This document shows, in pieces, positions 55,625 to 64,000 of a stretch of 64,000 nt of DNA (position 1 is its first letter; each line of letters starts with the position of its first letter). Both the position numbers and the translations under genes were made by a program. Below the pieces are notes generated by a model. That model was not told the origin of the DNA. It saw nothing but the letters and a program-made list of their open reading frames with translations, and searched no databases. The stretch is from Burkholderia cepacia ATCC 25416 (lineage in GTDB: Bacteria; Pseudomonadota; Gammaproteobacteria; Burkholderiales; Burkholderiaceae), in the NCBI RefSeq assembly GCF_001411495.1, contig NZ_CP012981.1, forward strand, positions 558,001-622,000. The letters run 5' to 3'.

Positions 55625-56818
55625 TCAGAGTGCGTGCGAGCGATCGCCGCGCGCGAACGCGTCGAGCGTGCCGTCGATGCCGCGCGAGAACGCGATCACC
55701 TTGAACAGCTCGCCCATCTCGGCCTCGGAAATCAGCTTCTGCACCGCGTTCGCGGCCGGCAGGAATTCACGAATATCCGACGGATCGATCGCGGCCAGCG
55801 CGTCGGTGATGCCCGCGTTCAGCAGGAAGCGCGCCTGCGACGTGTAACCGAGCAGGTCGGCGCCGGTCGCGATGGCCGCGTCGTAGATGCCGGTGAATTC
55901 GACGTGCGCGGTGATGTCCTGCAGCCCCGGGTACAGGAACGGATCGTCGTGCGCATGGTGCCGGTAGTGACACATCAGCGTGCCGCGGTCGCGCTGCGGG
56001 TGGTAGTACTCGTGCGCGGGAAAGCCGTAGTCGACCAGCAGCACCGCGCCGCGCCCGAGCATCGTGCAGACGGTGCGCGTGAACGCCAGCGCGGCCTCGT
56101 GCGTCTCGGTCACGTAACCGTCGCCCGCCTCGCCGAGTCCCGCGAGCACCGCCGGCAGGCCGGCCGGCGCAGCAGGACGGTCCTCGAACACGAACGCCTG
56201 CCGCGCGTCGAGCGCGACACCGCGCTCCTGCCATGCGCCGCCCGCCTTCGCGAACAGGCGCACGGGCATCGCATCGAGCACCTCGTTGCCGACCACGACG
56301 CCGTCGAACCGCTCGGGCAGCGCGTCGAGCCAGCGCACCTTCGCGGCGAGCGCCGGCGCGGCGGCCGTGATCGTGTCGCGCTGCCGTTCGCGCAGCTCGC
56401 CGGACAGGTCGACGATCAGGTATTCGTCGAGTCCGGCGCCCAGCGCGTCGAGCGCCGCGAGCAGACCGGCCGCGAGCTTGCCCGTGCCGGCGCCGAATTC
56501 CATCACGCGACGCGTGCCGCTCGCCGCGAGCGCTTCCGCGACCGGTTGCGCGAGCGTCTGTGCGAACAGCGGCGAAAGCTCGGGCGCGGTGACGAAGTCG
56601 CTGCCGTCGTCGGCGCGGCGCCCGAACTTGCGCGCGCCGCCGCTGTAATAGCCGAGGCCGGGCGCGTACAGCGCACGCTCCATGAAGCGGTCGAACGGCA
56701 GCCAGCCGCCGGCCGCCGCGATCTCGTCGCGCAGTTGCGCGGCAAGGGTTTCGGACTGCGCGAGCGCGTCAGGGCCGGGAGCAGGTAAACTAGCGGGTTC
56801 GTGAGCTTTCGGGTTCAT
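55625..56818 (-). CDS. MidA/NDUFAF7-family SAM-dependent methyltransferase
   Basis: The 397-residue protein is the bacterial counterpart of the complex I assembly methyltransferase. It has a YYSGGARKFGRRADDGSDFVTAPE block in outline, SAM motif EFGAGTGKLA near residue 119, and IVDLSGELRERQ. The start is fixed by the ATG giving MNPKAHE; the frame upstream is antisense to the divergent SDR gene. Only 13 bp separate the two start codons. Confidence 0.9.
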   Translation of the reverse strand: MNPKAHEPASLPAPGPDALAQSETLAAQLRDEIAAAGGWLPFDRFMERALYAPGLGYYSGGARKFGRRADDGSDFVTAPELSPLFAQTLAQPVAEALAASGTRRVMEFGAGTGKLAAGLLAALDALGAGLDEYLIVDLSGELRERQRDTITAAAPALAAKVRWLDALPERFDGVVVGNEVLDAMPVRLFAKAGGAWQERGVALDARQAFVFEDRPAAPAGLPAVLAGLGEAGDGYVTETHEAALAFTRTVCTMLGRGAVLLVDYGFPAHEYYHPQRDRGTLMCHYRHHAHDDPFLYPGLQDITAHVEFTGIYDAAIATGADLLGYTSQARFLLNAGITDALAAIDPSDIREFLPAANAVQKLISEAEMGELFKVIAFSRGIDGTLDAFARGDRSHAL

Positions 56819-56831
56819 CCCGGCATTGTAA

Positions 56832-57575
56832 ATGACCGTTTCAGCCGATACGTCGACCCTGCGCGTGGCGCTCGTCACCGGTGCCCTGGGCAGCGCGGCC
56901 GACGCCGCGTCGATCGGTCGTGCGCTCGCGACGGGATTCGCCCGGCACGGCTGGGACGTCGCGCTGCAGCGCAGCCCCGGCACGCCGCATGCGGCCGCCG
57001 ACGCGCTCGTCGCCGAAGTCGCGGCGCTCGGCCGCCGCGCGGTCGTGCTCGACGCCGATCTGGCCCTGGAAGCCGATGCCGCCGCACTCGTCGCCGCGTG
57101 CGGCGCGGCGCTCGGCCGGCCCGCGTGCGCGGTGTTCGTGAGCGCCCGCGCGGGCGCCGACGACGCGCACACGGTAGACGGCACATCGCTCGCCGGCGCA
57201 CTCGCGCGCAACGTGACGGCGCCGCTCGCGCTGGCCCGCGCGCTCGCCGATGCGACGCCCGACGCCGCACGCGAGCACGAAGCGCTGCGCGCATGCGCGA
57301 TCCACGTGCTGGACCAGGCGCTGTTTCACCCTGCGCCTGCGCAGTTGTCGCACGCGCTGATGCAGGCCGCGCTGAACCGCGCGACGTCGGCGCTGGCGCT
57401 GGCGCTGGCGCCGAAGGTGCGGGTCGCGGCGCTCGTGCGCGGCCACGCGGCGCACGCGGACGACATCGCCGCGGCCGCCTGCTATCTCGCGAGCGCGCCC
57501 GGCGTCACGGGCGCGACGCTGACCGTCGACGGCGGCGAGCACCTCGTGCCGCCCGCCGCCGGCCCGAATGAATGA
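56832..57575 (+). CDS. SDR-fold protein lacking the catalytic Tyr-Lys
   Basis: The 247-residue Rossmann-fold protein has a TGALGSA-type nucleotide loop and the SDR C-terminal CYLASAPGVTGATLTVDGGEHL block. At the site where active members have YxxxK it reads HALMQ (SHALMQAALN), so the catalytic pair is missing. It may bind nucleotide without reducing, or act as a scaffold. It is followed by folB 78 bp on. Confidence 0.8.
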   Translation: MTVSADTSTLRVALVTGALGSAADAASIGRALATGFARHGWDVALQRSPGTPHAAADALVAEVAALGRRAVVLDADLALEADAAALVAACGAALGRPACAVFVSARAGADDAHTVDGTSLAGALARNVTAPLALARALADATPDAAREHEALRACAIHVLDQALFHPAPAQLSHALMQAALNRATSALALALAPKVRVAALVRGHAAHADDIAAAACYLASAPGVTGATLTVDGGEHLVPPAAGPNE

Positions 57576-57653
57576 ACTGCGCGGATCGCGCGGCCTGACT
57601 GCCGCCGCCCGCGCCGCTTTGCGTGTGCGCACGCCAATTTGACTGGGACGACC

Positions 57654-58058
57654 ATGTTTTCCGCTCTCCTGCACCCCCGCCTCGCGGACTGCCGCAGGCT
57701 CTACCTGCGCGACTACGAAGTGCACATCAACATCGGTGCCTTCGAACACGAGAAGCGCGGCGAGCAGCGCGTCGTCATCAACGTCGACCTGTTCGTGCCG
57801 CTCGCGATGTCCACTCCCGTGGACGACCGGCTGCATGAAGTCGTCGACTACGACCTGATGAAGCAGAGCGTCGCGCAATGCGTGGCGCGCGGCCACATCC
57901 ACCTGCAGGAAACGCTGTGCGACGCGATCGCCGCGCACCTGCTGGCGCACGACGCCGTGCGCGCGGTACGCGTCTGTACCGAGAAACCGGACGCTTATCC
58001 GGACTGCGACGCCGTCGGCGTCGAAGTCTTTCGCATCAAGGACGAGGAGCGCGCATGA
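57654..58058 (+). CDS. folB: Dihydroneopterin aldolase
   Basis: The 134-residue FolB cleaves dihydroneopterin in folate synthesis. Visible marks are [24 protein letters not shown] and HEVVDYDLM, ending with the [16 protein letters not shown] block with the catalytic lysine. The ATG at 57654 is chosen over an in-frame TTG. Its stop overlaps ttcA in ATGA. Confidence 0.92.
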   Translation: MFSALLHPRLADCRRLYLRDYEVHINIGAFEHEKRGEQRVVINVDLFVPLAMSTPVDDRLHEVVDYDLMKQSVAQCVARGHIHLQETLCDAIAAHLLAHDAVRAVRVCTEKPDAYPDCDAVGVEVFRIKDEERA

Positions 58059-59065
58059 ACGCCCCCCACATGAATGACGCGGCGGCCGATGCCGCCACCC
58101 ACGACGCAGCCGCCGCCCCGGCCGGCCGCCAGGCGCTGACGCGCCGCGAGCAGAAGGAAGCGTACGAGAACAACAAGCTGTTCAAGCGGATCGTGCGCCA
58201 GGTCGGCCAGGCAATCGGCGACTTCAACATGATCGAGCAAGGCGACAAGGTGATGGTGTGCCTGTCGGGCGGCAAGGACAGCTACGCGATGCTCGACGTG
58301 CTGCTGCGCCTGCGCGAGCGCGCGCCGATCGATTTCGACATCGTCGCGGTGAACCTCGACCAGAAGCAGCCGGGTTTCCCCGAGCACGTGCTGCCCGAGT
58401 ACCTGAAGCAGGTCGGCGTGCCGTTCCACATCGAGAACCAGGACACCTACAGCATCGTCAAGCGGCTCGTGCCCGAAGGCAAGACGACCTGCTCGCTGTG
58501 CTCGCGCCTGCGCCGCGGGATCCTGTACCGCGTGGCCGGCGAGCTCGGCGCGACCAAGATCGCGCTCGGCCATCACCGCGACGACATCGTGCAGACGCTG
58601 CTGCTCAACATGTTCTACGGCGGCAAGCTGAAGGGGATGCCGCCGAAGCTGCAGTCGGACGACGGCAAGAACATCGTGATCCGCCCGCTCGCGTACGTGA
58701 AGGAAACCGATCTCGAGAAATACGCGGAGCTTCGCGAATTCCCGATCATCCCGTGCAACCTGTGCGGCAGCCAGCCGAACCTGAAGCGCGCGGAAATGAA
58801 GGCGCTGATCCGCGAATGGGACAAGCGCTTCCCGGGCCGCGTCGACAACATGTTCAACGCGCTCGCGAAGGTCGTGCCGTCGCACCTGATGGACACGACG
58901 CTGTACCCGTTCCAGTCGCTGCGCGCGACCGGCGAGGCCGATCCGCAAGGCGACATCGCGTTCGACGAGGAACCGTGTGCATCGGGCGACGACGCGGCGG
59001 CGCCGGGTGGCGCCCGGCCGATCGCGGCCCGGCCGATCTCGATCGTCCAGTTCGACGACCTGTAA
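58055..59065 (+). CDS. ttcA: tRNA 2-thiocytidine(32) synthetase
   Basis: The 336-residue TtcA thiolates C32 of tRNA using ATP and an iron-sulfur cluster. The PP-loop SGGKDS lies at 71-76. The two CxxC pairs are C146/C149 (CSLC) and C234/C237 (CNLC). The N-terminal 30 residues are Ala-rich and the C-terminal tail (from about 300) is extended. Translationally coupled to folB. Confidence 0.95.
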   Translation: MNAPHMNDAAADAATHDAAAAPAGRQALTRREQKEAYENNKLFKRIVRQVGQAIGDFNMIEQGDKVMVCLSGGKDSYAMLDVLLRLRERAPIDFDIVAVNLDQKQPGFPEHVLPEYLKQVGVPFHIENQDTYSIVKRLVPEGKTTCSLCSRLRRGILYRVAGELGATKIALGHHRDDIVQTLLLNMFYGGKLKGMPPKLQSDDGKNIVIRPLAYVKETDLEKYAELREFPIIPCNLCGSQPNLKRAEMKALIREWDKRFPGRVDNMFNALAKVVPSHLMDTTLYPFQSLRATGEADPQGDIAFDEEPCASGDDAAAPGGARPIAARPISIVQFDDL

Positions 59066-59083
59066 GCAGGGCCCGAACACCCG

Positions 59084-59113
59084 CCGGAACGGGGCCGCGC
59101 GGCCCTTTTCCGG
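59084..59113 (+). terminator. Intrinsic terminator after ttcA
   Basis: CCGGAA and GGGCCGC-type arms form a long stem whose centre GGGCCGCGCGGCCC (59092-59105) is a perfect palindrome followed by TTTT. Confidence 0.75.
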
Positions 59114-59200
59114 CGCCGTCGCCCCGCCGCGACAGGCCCGGAACGGCAGGGGCCGCATGCTAAAATGGTCGGCTTCGAACTCCTCTGACAAGCTGGCGCC

Positions 59201-60562
59201 ATGAATATTGTGATTTTGGCGGCAGGCACCGGCAAGCGCATGCGTTCCGCGCTGCCGAAAGTGCTTCACCCCCTGGCCGGCAGGCCGCTCCTCTCCCACG
59301 TCATCGACACCGCGCGCACGCTGCAGCCGTCCCGGCTCGTCGTCGTCGTCGGTCACGGCGCCGAGCAGGTCCAGGCCGCCGTCGCCGCGCCCGACGTCCA
59401 GTTCGCGGTGCAGGCAGAGCAGCTCGGCACCGGCCACGCGGTGCGTCAGGCGCTGCCGCTCCTCGATCCCGCGCAACCGACGCTCGTGCTGTACGGCGAC
59501 GTGCCGCTCACGCGCGCGTCCACGCTGCAGCGCCTCGTCGATGCCGCGCGCGAAGGCCGCTACGGGATTCTGACCGTCACGCTCGACGATCCGACCGGCT
59601 ACGGCCGCATCGTGCGCGACGCGGCCGGCTTCGTCACACGCATCGTCGAGCAGAAGGACGCGTCGCCCGACCAGCTGAAGATCGCCGAGATCAACACGGG
59701 CATCATCGTCACGCCCACGGCCCAGCTGTCGATGTGGCTCGGCGCACTGAAGAACGAGAACGCGCAGGGCGAGTACTACCTGACCGACGTCGTCGAACTC
59801 GCGATCGAGGCCGGTTTCGAGGTCGTCACCGCGCAGCCCGACGAGGAATGGGAAACGCTCGGCGTGAACAGCAAGGCGCAGCTTGCCGAGCTCGAACGCA
59901 TTCATCAGCGCAATATCGCGGAAACGCTGCTCGTCGACGGCGTCACGCTCGCCGATCCGGCGCGCGTCGACGTGCGCGGCACGCTGCGCTGCGGCCGCGA
60001 CGTGTCGATCGACGTGAACTGCGTGTTCGAGGGCAACGTGACGCTCGCGGACAACGTGACGATCGGCGCGAACTGCGTGATCCGCAACGCGTCGGTCGGC
60101 GCGGGCACGCGCATCGACGCGTTCACGCATATCGACGGCGCCGAGCTCGGCGCGCACACCGTGATCGGCCCGTACGCACGGCTGCGCCCCGGCGCGCAGC
60201 TCGCGGACGAAGCGCACGTCGGCAACTTCGTCGAGGTGAAGAACGCGGTGATCGGCCACGGCTCGAAGGCGAACCACCTCACGTACATCGGCGACGCCGA
60301 CATCGGCGCGCGCGTGAACATCGGCGCGGGCACGATCACCTGCAACTACGATGGCGCGAACAAGTTCCGCACCGTGATCGAGGACGACGTGTTCGTCGGC
60401 TCCGACACGCAGCTGGTCGCGCCCGTGCGCGTCGGCCGCGGCGTGACGATCGCCGCCGGCACGACGATCTGGAAGGACGTGGCCGAAGGCCTGCTCGCGT
60501 TGAACGAGAAGACCCAGACCGCGAAGAGCGGCTACGTCCGCCCGGTCAAGAAGAAAAGCTGA
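59201..60562 (+). CDS. glmU: Bifunctional GlmU (uridylyltransferase/acetyltransferase)
   Basis: The 453-residue enzyme makes UDP-GlcNAc from glucosamine-1-phosphate. The N-terminal pyrophosphorylase domain starts with [25 protein letters not shown] and contains [14 protein letters not shown] and GEYYLTDV. The C-terminal left-handed beta-helix acetyltransferase (from about 250) ends with [16 protein letters not shown]. It is followed closely by glmS, so the two enzymes of amino-sugar synthesis are adjacent. Confidence 0.97.
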   Translation: MNIVILAAGTGKRMRSALPKVLHPLAGRPLLSHVIDTARTLQPSRLVVVVGHGAEQVQAAVAAPDVQFAVQAEQLGTGHAVRQALPLLDPAQPTLVLYGDVPLTRASTLQRLVDAAREGRYGILTVTLDDPTGYGRIVRDAAGFVTRIVEQKDASPDQLKIAEINTGIIVTPTAQLSMWLGALKNENAQGEYYLTDVVELAIEAGFEVVTAQPDEEWETLGVNSKAQLAELERIHQRNIAETLLVDGVTLADPARVDVRGTLRCGRDVSIDVNCVFEGNVTLADNVTIGANCVIRNASVGAGTRIDAFTHIDGAELGAHTVIGPYARLRPGAQLADEAHVGNFVEVKNAVIGHGSKANHLTYIGDADIGARVNIGAGTITCNYDGANKFRTVIEDDVFVGSDTQLVAPVRVGRGVTIAAGTTIWKDVAEGLLALNEKTQTAKSGYVRPVKKKS

Positions 60563-60569
60563 ACCTTTT

Positions 60570-60592
60570 GCGGGCGCCCCGACGGCGCCCGC
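60570..60592 (+). terminator. Hairpin between glmU and glmS
   Basis: GCGGGCGCC and GGCGCCCGC form a perfect 9-bp stem. No T-run follows, so it may attenuate or stabilise rather than end transcription. Confidence 0.4.
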
Positions 60593-60617
60593 GTCGACTT
60601 ACAGGACTGACTCATTC

Positions 60618-62435
60618 ATGTGCGGCATTGTCGGCGCAGTTGCGCAACGTAATATCGTTCCGGTGCTGATCGAAGGTTTGCGGCGCCTCGAATACCGTGG
60701 CTACGACTCGTGCGGCGTCGCCGTGCTCGAGCCGGGCGCGCCGAAGCGCGCGCGCAGCGTCGAACGCGTCGCCGATCTCGACGCGCAGGTGCGCGAATCG
60801 CATCTCGAAGGCACGACGGGCGTCGCGCACACGCGCTGGGCCACGCACGGCGCGCCCGTCACGCACAACGCGCACCCGATCTTCTCGTCGAACGCGCTCG
60901 CGCTCGTCCACAACGGCATCATCGAGAACTTCGAGCCGCTGCGCGAAGCGCTGCGCGCGAAGGGCTACGAATTCGTGTCGCAAACCGACACCGAAGTGAT
61001 CGCCCACCTCGTGCACAGCCTGTATCGCGGCAACCTGTTCGACGCGGTGCGCGAAGCCGTGCAGCAGCTGCACGGCGCGTATGCGATCGCCGTGATCCAC
61101 AAGGACCAGCCGCACACCGTCGTCGGCGCGCGACAGGGCTCGCCGCTCGTGGTCGGCCACGGCGACGGCGAGAACTTCCTCGCGTCCGACGCGCTCGCGC
61201 TCGCGGGCAGCACCGACCGCTTCACGTTCCTCGAGGAAGGCGACGTGTGCGAGCTGTCGCTCGACGGCGTGAAGATCGTCGACCGGGACGGCGCGCTCGC
61301 GCAGCGCGAGATCCGTGTGGTCAGCGCATACGGCGGCGCGGTCGAGCTGGGCCCGTACCGCCACTTCATGCAGAAGGAAATCTTCGAGCAGCCGCGGGCG
61401 ATCAGCGATACCGTGCCGCAAACCGAAGCCTTCGACGCGACGCTGTTCGGCGACGCCGCGCCCGCCGCGTTCGCGGAGATCGACAGCCTGCTGATCCTCG
61501 CATGCGGCACGAGCTACTACTCGGGACTCACCGCCAAATACTGGCTCGAATCGATCGCGAAGATCCCGACCCAGGTCGAGATCGCGAGCGAGTACCGCTA
61601 CCGCGAATCGGTGCCGAATCCGCGCCAGCTCGTGCTGGTGATCTCGCAGTCGGGCGAGACCGCCGACACGCTCGCGGCGCTCAAGCACGCGCAGTCGCTC
61701 GGCCACACGCACACGCTCGCGGTGTGCAACGTCGCGACAAGCGCGATGGTGCGCCTCACCGAAATGCAGTTCCTGACGCACGCGGGCACCGAGATCGGCG
61801 TTGCGTCGACGAAGGCGTTCACGACGCAGCTCGTCGCGCTGTTCGTGCTGGCCGCGACGCTCGGCAAGCTGCGCGGTCACGTCGATGCCGCGCAGGAAGC
61901 CGGGTTCCTGAAGCAGTTGCGCCACCTGCCGGCCGCGCTGAACAGCGTGCTCGCACTGGAGCCGCAGATCATCGCGTGGTCGGAGGAATTCGCGCGCAAG
62001 GAAAACGCGCTGTTCCTCGGCCGCGGGCTGCACTACCCGATCGCGCTCGAAGGCGCGCTGAAGCTGAAGGAAATCTCGTACATCCACGCCGAGGCCTATC
62101 CGGCCGGCGAACTGAAGCACGGGCCGCTCGCGCTCGTCACGGAAGCGATGCCGGTCGTCACGGTCGCACCGAACGACACGCTGCTCGAGAAGCTGAAGTC
62201 GAACATGCAGGAAGTGCGTGCGCGCGGCGGCGAGCTGTACGTGTTCGCCGATGCCGACACGCAGATCGTCAACGACGACGGCCTGCACGTGATCCGGATG
62301 CCGGAGCATTACGGGCAACTGTCGCCGATCCTGCACGTCGTGCCGCTGCAGCTGCTCGCATATCACACCGCGTGCGCGCGCGGCACCGACGTCGACAAGC
62401 CGCGGAACCTCGCGAAATCGGTGACGGTGGAGTAA
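60618..62435 (+). CDS. glmS: Glutamine-fructose-6-phosphate aminotransferase
   Basis: The 605-residue GlmS makes glucosamine-6-phosphate from fructose-6-phosphate and glutamine. The N-terminal glutaminase domain has the nucleophile C2 (MCGIVGAV), with RGYDSCG and [12 protein letters not shown]. Two SIS isomerase domains follow (ACGTSYYSG near 295, [18 protein letters not shown]). The C-terminus LAKSVTVE is canonical. No glmS ribozyme is seen in the 55-bp leader. Confidence 0.97.
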   Translation: MCGIVGAVAQRNIVPVLIEGLRRLEYRGYDSCGVAVLEPGAPKRARSVERVADLDAQVRESHLEGTTGVAHTRWATHGAPVTHNAHPIFSSNALALVHNGIIENFEPLREALRAKGYEFVSQTDTEVIAHLVHSLYRGNLFDAVREAVQQLHGAYAIAVIHKDQPHTVVGARQGSPLVVGHGDGENFLASDALALAGSTDRFTFLEEGDVCELSLDGVKIVDRDGALAQREIRVVSAYGGAVELGPYRHFMQKEIFEQPRAISDTVPQTEAFDATLFGDAAPAAFAEIDSLLILACGTSYYSGLTAKYWLESIAKIPTQVEIASEYRYRESVPNPRQLVLVISQSGETADTLAALKHAQSLGHTHTLAVCNVATSAMVRLTEMQFLTHAGTEIGVASTKAFTTQLVALFVLAATLGKLRGHVDAAQEAGFLKQLRHLPAALNSVLALEPQIIAWSEEFARKENALFLGRGLHYPIALEGALKLKEISYIHAEAYPAGELKHGPLALVTEAMPVVTVAPNDTLLEKLKSNMQEVRARGGELYVFADADTQIVNDDGLHVIRMPEHYGQLSPILHVVPLQLLAYHTACARGTDVDKPRNLAKSVTVE

Positions 62436-62446
62436 GGCGGGACGAC

Positions 62447-62472
62447 CGGGACGGCCCCGCGAAGCCGTCCCG
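62447..62472 (+). terminator. Hairpin after glmS
   Basis: CGGGACGGC and GCCGTCCCG form a perfect 9-bp stem with an 8-base loop, 11 bp after the stop codon. There is no clear T-run. Confidence 0.45.
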
Positions 62473-62520
62473 ACCCCGTATCGGCACGAAGCAGGCCATT
62501 CGGGCAGGTCGAAATATGTA

Positions 62521-62539
62521 CCACGTAGTGGCATATAAT
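62521..62539 (+). promoter_or_regulatory. Promoter/operator of the toxin-antitoxin remnant
   Basis: A perfect -10 TATAAT (62534-62539) overlaps the end of an inverted repeat CCAC-GTA-GTGG (62521-62531), typical of autoregulated toxin-antitoxin promoters. The sequence is much more AT-rich than its surroundings. Confidence 0.6.
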
Positions 62540-62554
62540 CCTGTGCTGACCTGA

Positions 62555-62780
62555 TCGGCCCGACGTGCCGGTAATCGGCAGCGCGGGATCGTGCCGAGCA
62601 AGGTCGGGCAGGCGCGGGTTTTCGTATTCCTGTTCGCCAAGCCCGACCGGGACGACATCGACGAACGCGAACGGCGTGCCTTCAGAAAGCTCGCCGCGAA
62701 TGTCGGGCGCCGCGCCGGCGCCGATATCGCGACGCTGGTCACACTGAAAGAGCGGGTGGAGATTTGCAATGGCCAGGAGT
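62555..62780 (+). pseudogene. RelE/HigB-like toxin remnant, N-terminus deleted
   Basis: The frame from 62555 gives a short lead, then FVFLFAKPDRDDIDERERRAFRKLA and ADIATLVTLKERVEIC, the C-terminal half of a RelE-type toxin of the kind paired with HTH antitoxins. Only about 15 bp lie between the -10 box and the frame, so the N-terminal half (about 60 residues) is missing. No stop occurs at the expected end; the frame runs on over the antitoxin gene. It is probably inactive. Confidence 0.7.
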
Positions 62781-63089
62781 CGATTCAAGAGCGACGCAAC
62801 GGAGGCGACCCACAGCGCCGCGTCGGGCCTCTATCGTGCCGCGTTGATCGACAAGAAGACGATGCGCGAATACGACGATCTCTGCATCGAAGCCGCCCCG
62901 CGGTTCGATCCGGAAGCCATCGCCCGCATCCGCAAATCCGTCAATGTCAGCCAGAGCGTGTTCGCGCTCTACCTGAACACGACGACGTCGACGATCCGCC
63001 AATGGGAACAGGGCGACAAGCGGCCGAGCGGCATCGCCGCACGGATGCTCCAGATCGTCGAGAAACACGGGCTCGAGGTGTTCTCCTGA
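62769..63089 (+). CDS. HTH antitoxin (HigA/NadS-like)
   Basis: The 106-residue protein has an XRE-type helix-turn-helix near its C-terminus (VNVSQSVFALYLNTTTSTIRQWEQGDKRPSG in outline), the layout of antitoxins encoded after their RelE-type toxins. It overlaps the toxin remnant. It looks intact and may still repress the upstream promoter. Confidence 0.85.
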   Translation: MARSRFKSDATEATHSAASGLYRAALIDKKTMREYDDLCIEAAPRFDPEAIARIRKSVNVSQSVFALYLNTTTSTIRQWEQGDKRPSGIAARMLQIVEKHGLEVFS

Positions 63090-63171
63090 ACCGGCCCCCC
63101 GAATCCCCCTGCACGGCCGCCCCCGCACCGGATACCGCGACGCGCCCCGCAACGAATATGACGGAGACACA

Positions 63172-63627
63172 ATGGTAGTAAGACTCTTTGGATGCGGATT
63201 GCTGGCGCTGACGTTCGCGTCGACGGGCTGGGCCGCCGAGCACTACGTCGAAGTCTGGAACCCGCCCGAGGCGCGGCAGCCGGCCGCCCGCACGCCGGCC
63301 GCGCGTACCGGCGCCGATGCTCGCGCCGGCAAGAGCGTGGAGAAGCACGCGAATGCCACGCCGAAAGCCGCGGTGAAACCGCACAAGCGCCGCGTCGCGC
63401 AGGCGGTGAAAGCCGGCTCGCATCGTCCTCCCGCCACCGCGGCCGAGACGCCGGCCGCTCCGCGCCCCGTCGCGCAGCCCGCACCGGGACGCCTGACGGT
63501 CATGCAGCCGGCTGCGCCCGATGCGCAGCACGCACTGAATTACTCCGACATCCCGCGGCAATACACACCGGACGGCAACGTGCTGCGCGTCGGCACGCAC
63601 AACCGCTCCGCGGAGGTGACTCGATAA
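63172..63627 (+). CDS. Secreted Ala/Pro/Lys-rich hypothetical protein
   Basis: The 151-residue product has a signal peptide cleaved after WAA (about residue 22). The mature chain starts EHYVEVWNPPEARQ and is mostly low-complexity Ala/Pro/Lys/Arg, with a more conserved-looking end (LNYSDIPRQYTPDGNVLRVG). No family recognised. A GGAG lies upstream of the ATG. Its stop overlaps the next start (TAATG). Confidence 0.72.
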   Translation: MVVRLFGCGLLALTFASTGWAAEHYVEVWNPPEARQPAARTPAARTGADARAGKSVEKHANATPKAAVKPHKRRVAQAVKAGSHRPPATAAETPAAPRPVAQPAPGRLTVMQPAAPDAQHALNYSDIPRQYTPDGNVLRVGTHNRSAEVTR

Positions 63628-63845
63628 TGGAAGCGCAAACCTACCACGGCTACCAGATCTGGGGCCACGCGATCCTGCAGCAGGACGAGATCCTGCAGCC
63701 CGAGCGCTTCGCGGCGAGCGGCACGATCACGCAGAACAACAAGCTGGTGGAGGCGTCCGGCGTGCTCGGCGTGTTCGATACCGAGGACGACGCGCGCGAA
63801 GCGGGGCTCGAATGGGCCCGCGCCTGGATCGACAGCCACCGCTGA
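63627..63845 (+). CDS. Small hypothetical cytosolic protein
   Basis: The 72-residue protein begins MEAQTYHGYQIWGHAILQQ and ends ARAWIDSHR. Size and pattern (short beta strands and a DTEDDAREAGLEWARAWI helix) recall the small acidic protein encoded at 55172, with which it shares a D/E-rich late helix preceding a basic end. Function unknown. GGAGG lies about 11 bases before the ATG. Confidence 0.7.
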   Translation: MEAQTYHGYQIWGHAILQQDEILQPERFAASGTITQNNKLVEASGVLGVFDTEDDAREAGLEWARAWIDSHR

Positions 63846-63909
63846 GCGTGCGCAACCTGCGCGCCGTGATCGACGCCGGACACGAGTCGGCCGCGAGCCG
63901 GCAATGAAA

Positions 63910-63934
63910 AAAGGGGCGTCATCGACGCCCCTTT
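63910..63934. terminator. Bidirectional terminator
   Basis: AAAGGGGCGTC-ATC-GACGCCCCTTT is a perfect 11-bp stem. On the minus strand it is followed by six T, on the plus strand by a short T-run. It can end the plus-strand pair and an incoming minus-strand gene. Confidence 0.88.
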
Positions 63935-63954
63935 GTCATTCGAACCAGGACAAC

Positions 63955-64000
63955 TCAAGCCGCGGCCCGTGGCGGCCGCACCGCCGCCTGCGGCCGGCCG
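63955..64000 (-). CDS. Possible 3' end of a minus-strand gene
   Basis: A minus-strand frame enters from the window edge and ends with a TGA at 63957-63955, reading Pro/Arg/Ala-rich residues. The minus-strand terminator 20 bp further supports a gene ending here. Too short to identify. Confidence 0.3.
   Translation of the reverse strand, partial: GRPQAAVRPPRAAA

Noticed and set aside
60563..60617. glmS ribozyme or riboswitch upstream of glmS
   Set aside because: Only 55 bp with a single simple hairpin; no ribozyme core fits.
62363..62788. Minus-strand ORF overlapping the glmS end and toxin remnant
   Set aside because: It is antisense to the conserved glmS C-terminus and to the toxin coding frame; no start signal.

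Overview
The window is high-GC DNA with codon bias and gene content typical of a Burkholderia cepacia complex chromosome (inference from gene families). Supporting items are the bioA-F-D-B order, an ortholog of the KirBac1.1 potassium channel first described from Burkholderia, a Tat-exported PlcN-type phospholipase C, Burkholderia-type porin, and many LysR regulators divergently paired with small metabolic genes. No rRNA or tRNA gene was recognised.

Layout. 1-3.9 kb: 3' end of bioA, then bioF, bioD and bioB. bioF has a C-terminal tail encoded by a palindrome-rich REP-like repeat. 3.9-11 kb: a LysR regulator divergent from pxpA-accB-accC-pxpB-pxpC and an NCS1 permease. Its separate genes carry every domain of urea carboxylase plus PxpA. 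11-20 kb: CutC, two small membrane proteins, an EAL protein, a Na+/H+ antiporter and a 1190-residue indolepyruvate ferredoxin oxidoreductase. 20.1-21.7 kb: a non-coding array of twelve 54-bp direct repeats, each with paired DnaA-box-like 9-mers, the most unusual structure here. 21.7-31.8 kb: acetyltransferase, GST, KirBac channel, sulfate-binding protein, a DapA-family lyase behind a possible attenuator leader, a broken VapBC-like module, LysR/MFS and GST/LysR pairs.

32-43 kb: lipoprotein plus phospholipase C, an alpha/beta hydrolase, ghrA behind a coupled 29-codon upstream ORF, HMG-CoA lyase, YbaK, DUF1289, EamA/Lrp pair, a fluoroacetate-dehalogenase-like hydrolase, nitronate monooxygenase and LysR. 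43.3-51.5 kb: two insertion sequences bracket a porin, a secreted protein, a BASS symporter and an EAL-GGDEF protein. The ISAs1 element sits in a terminator hairpin and has a 10-bp target duplication. The IS110 element has an upstream non-coding end where a bridge RNA would lie. 51.8-55 kb: a coupled lacI-epimerase-sugar kinase operon. 55-64 kb: housekeeping genes (midA, folB, ttcA, glmU, glmS), a toxin-antitoxin remnant and small secreted or hypothetical genes.

The genes form short operons with ATGA overlaps (bioA/F/D, accC/pxpB, ybaK/DUF1289, lacI/epimerase/kinase, folB/ttcA) and convergent pairs separated by bidirectional hairpin terminators. Product names come from motif recognition, not database searches.
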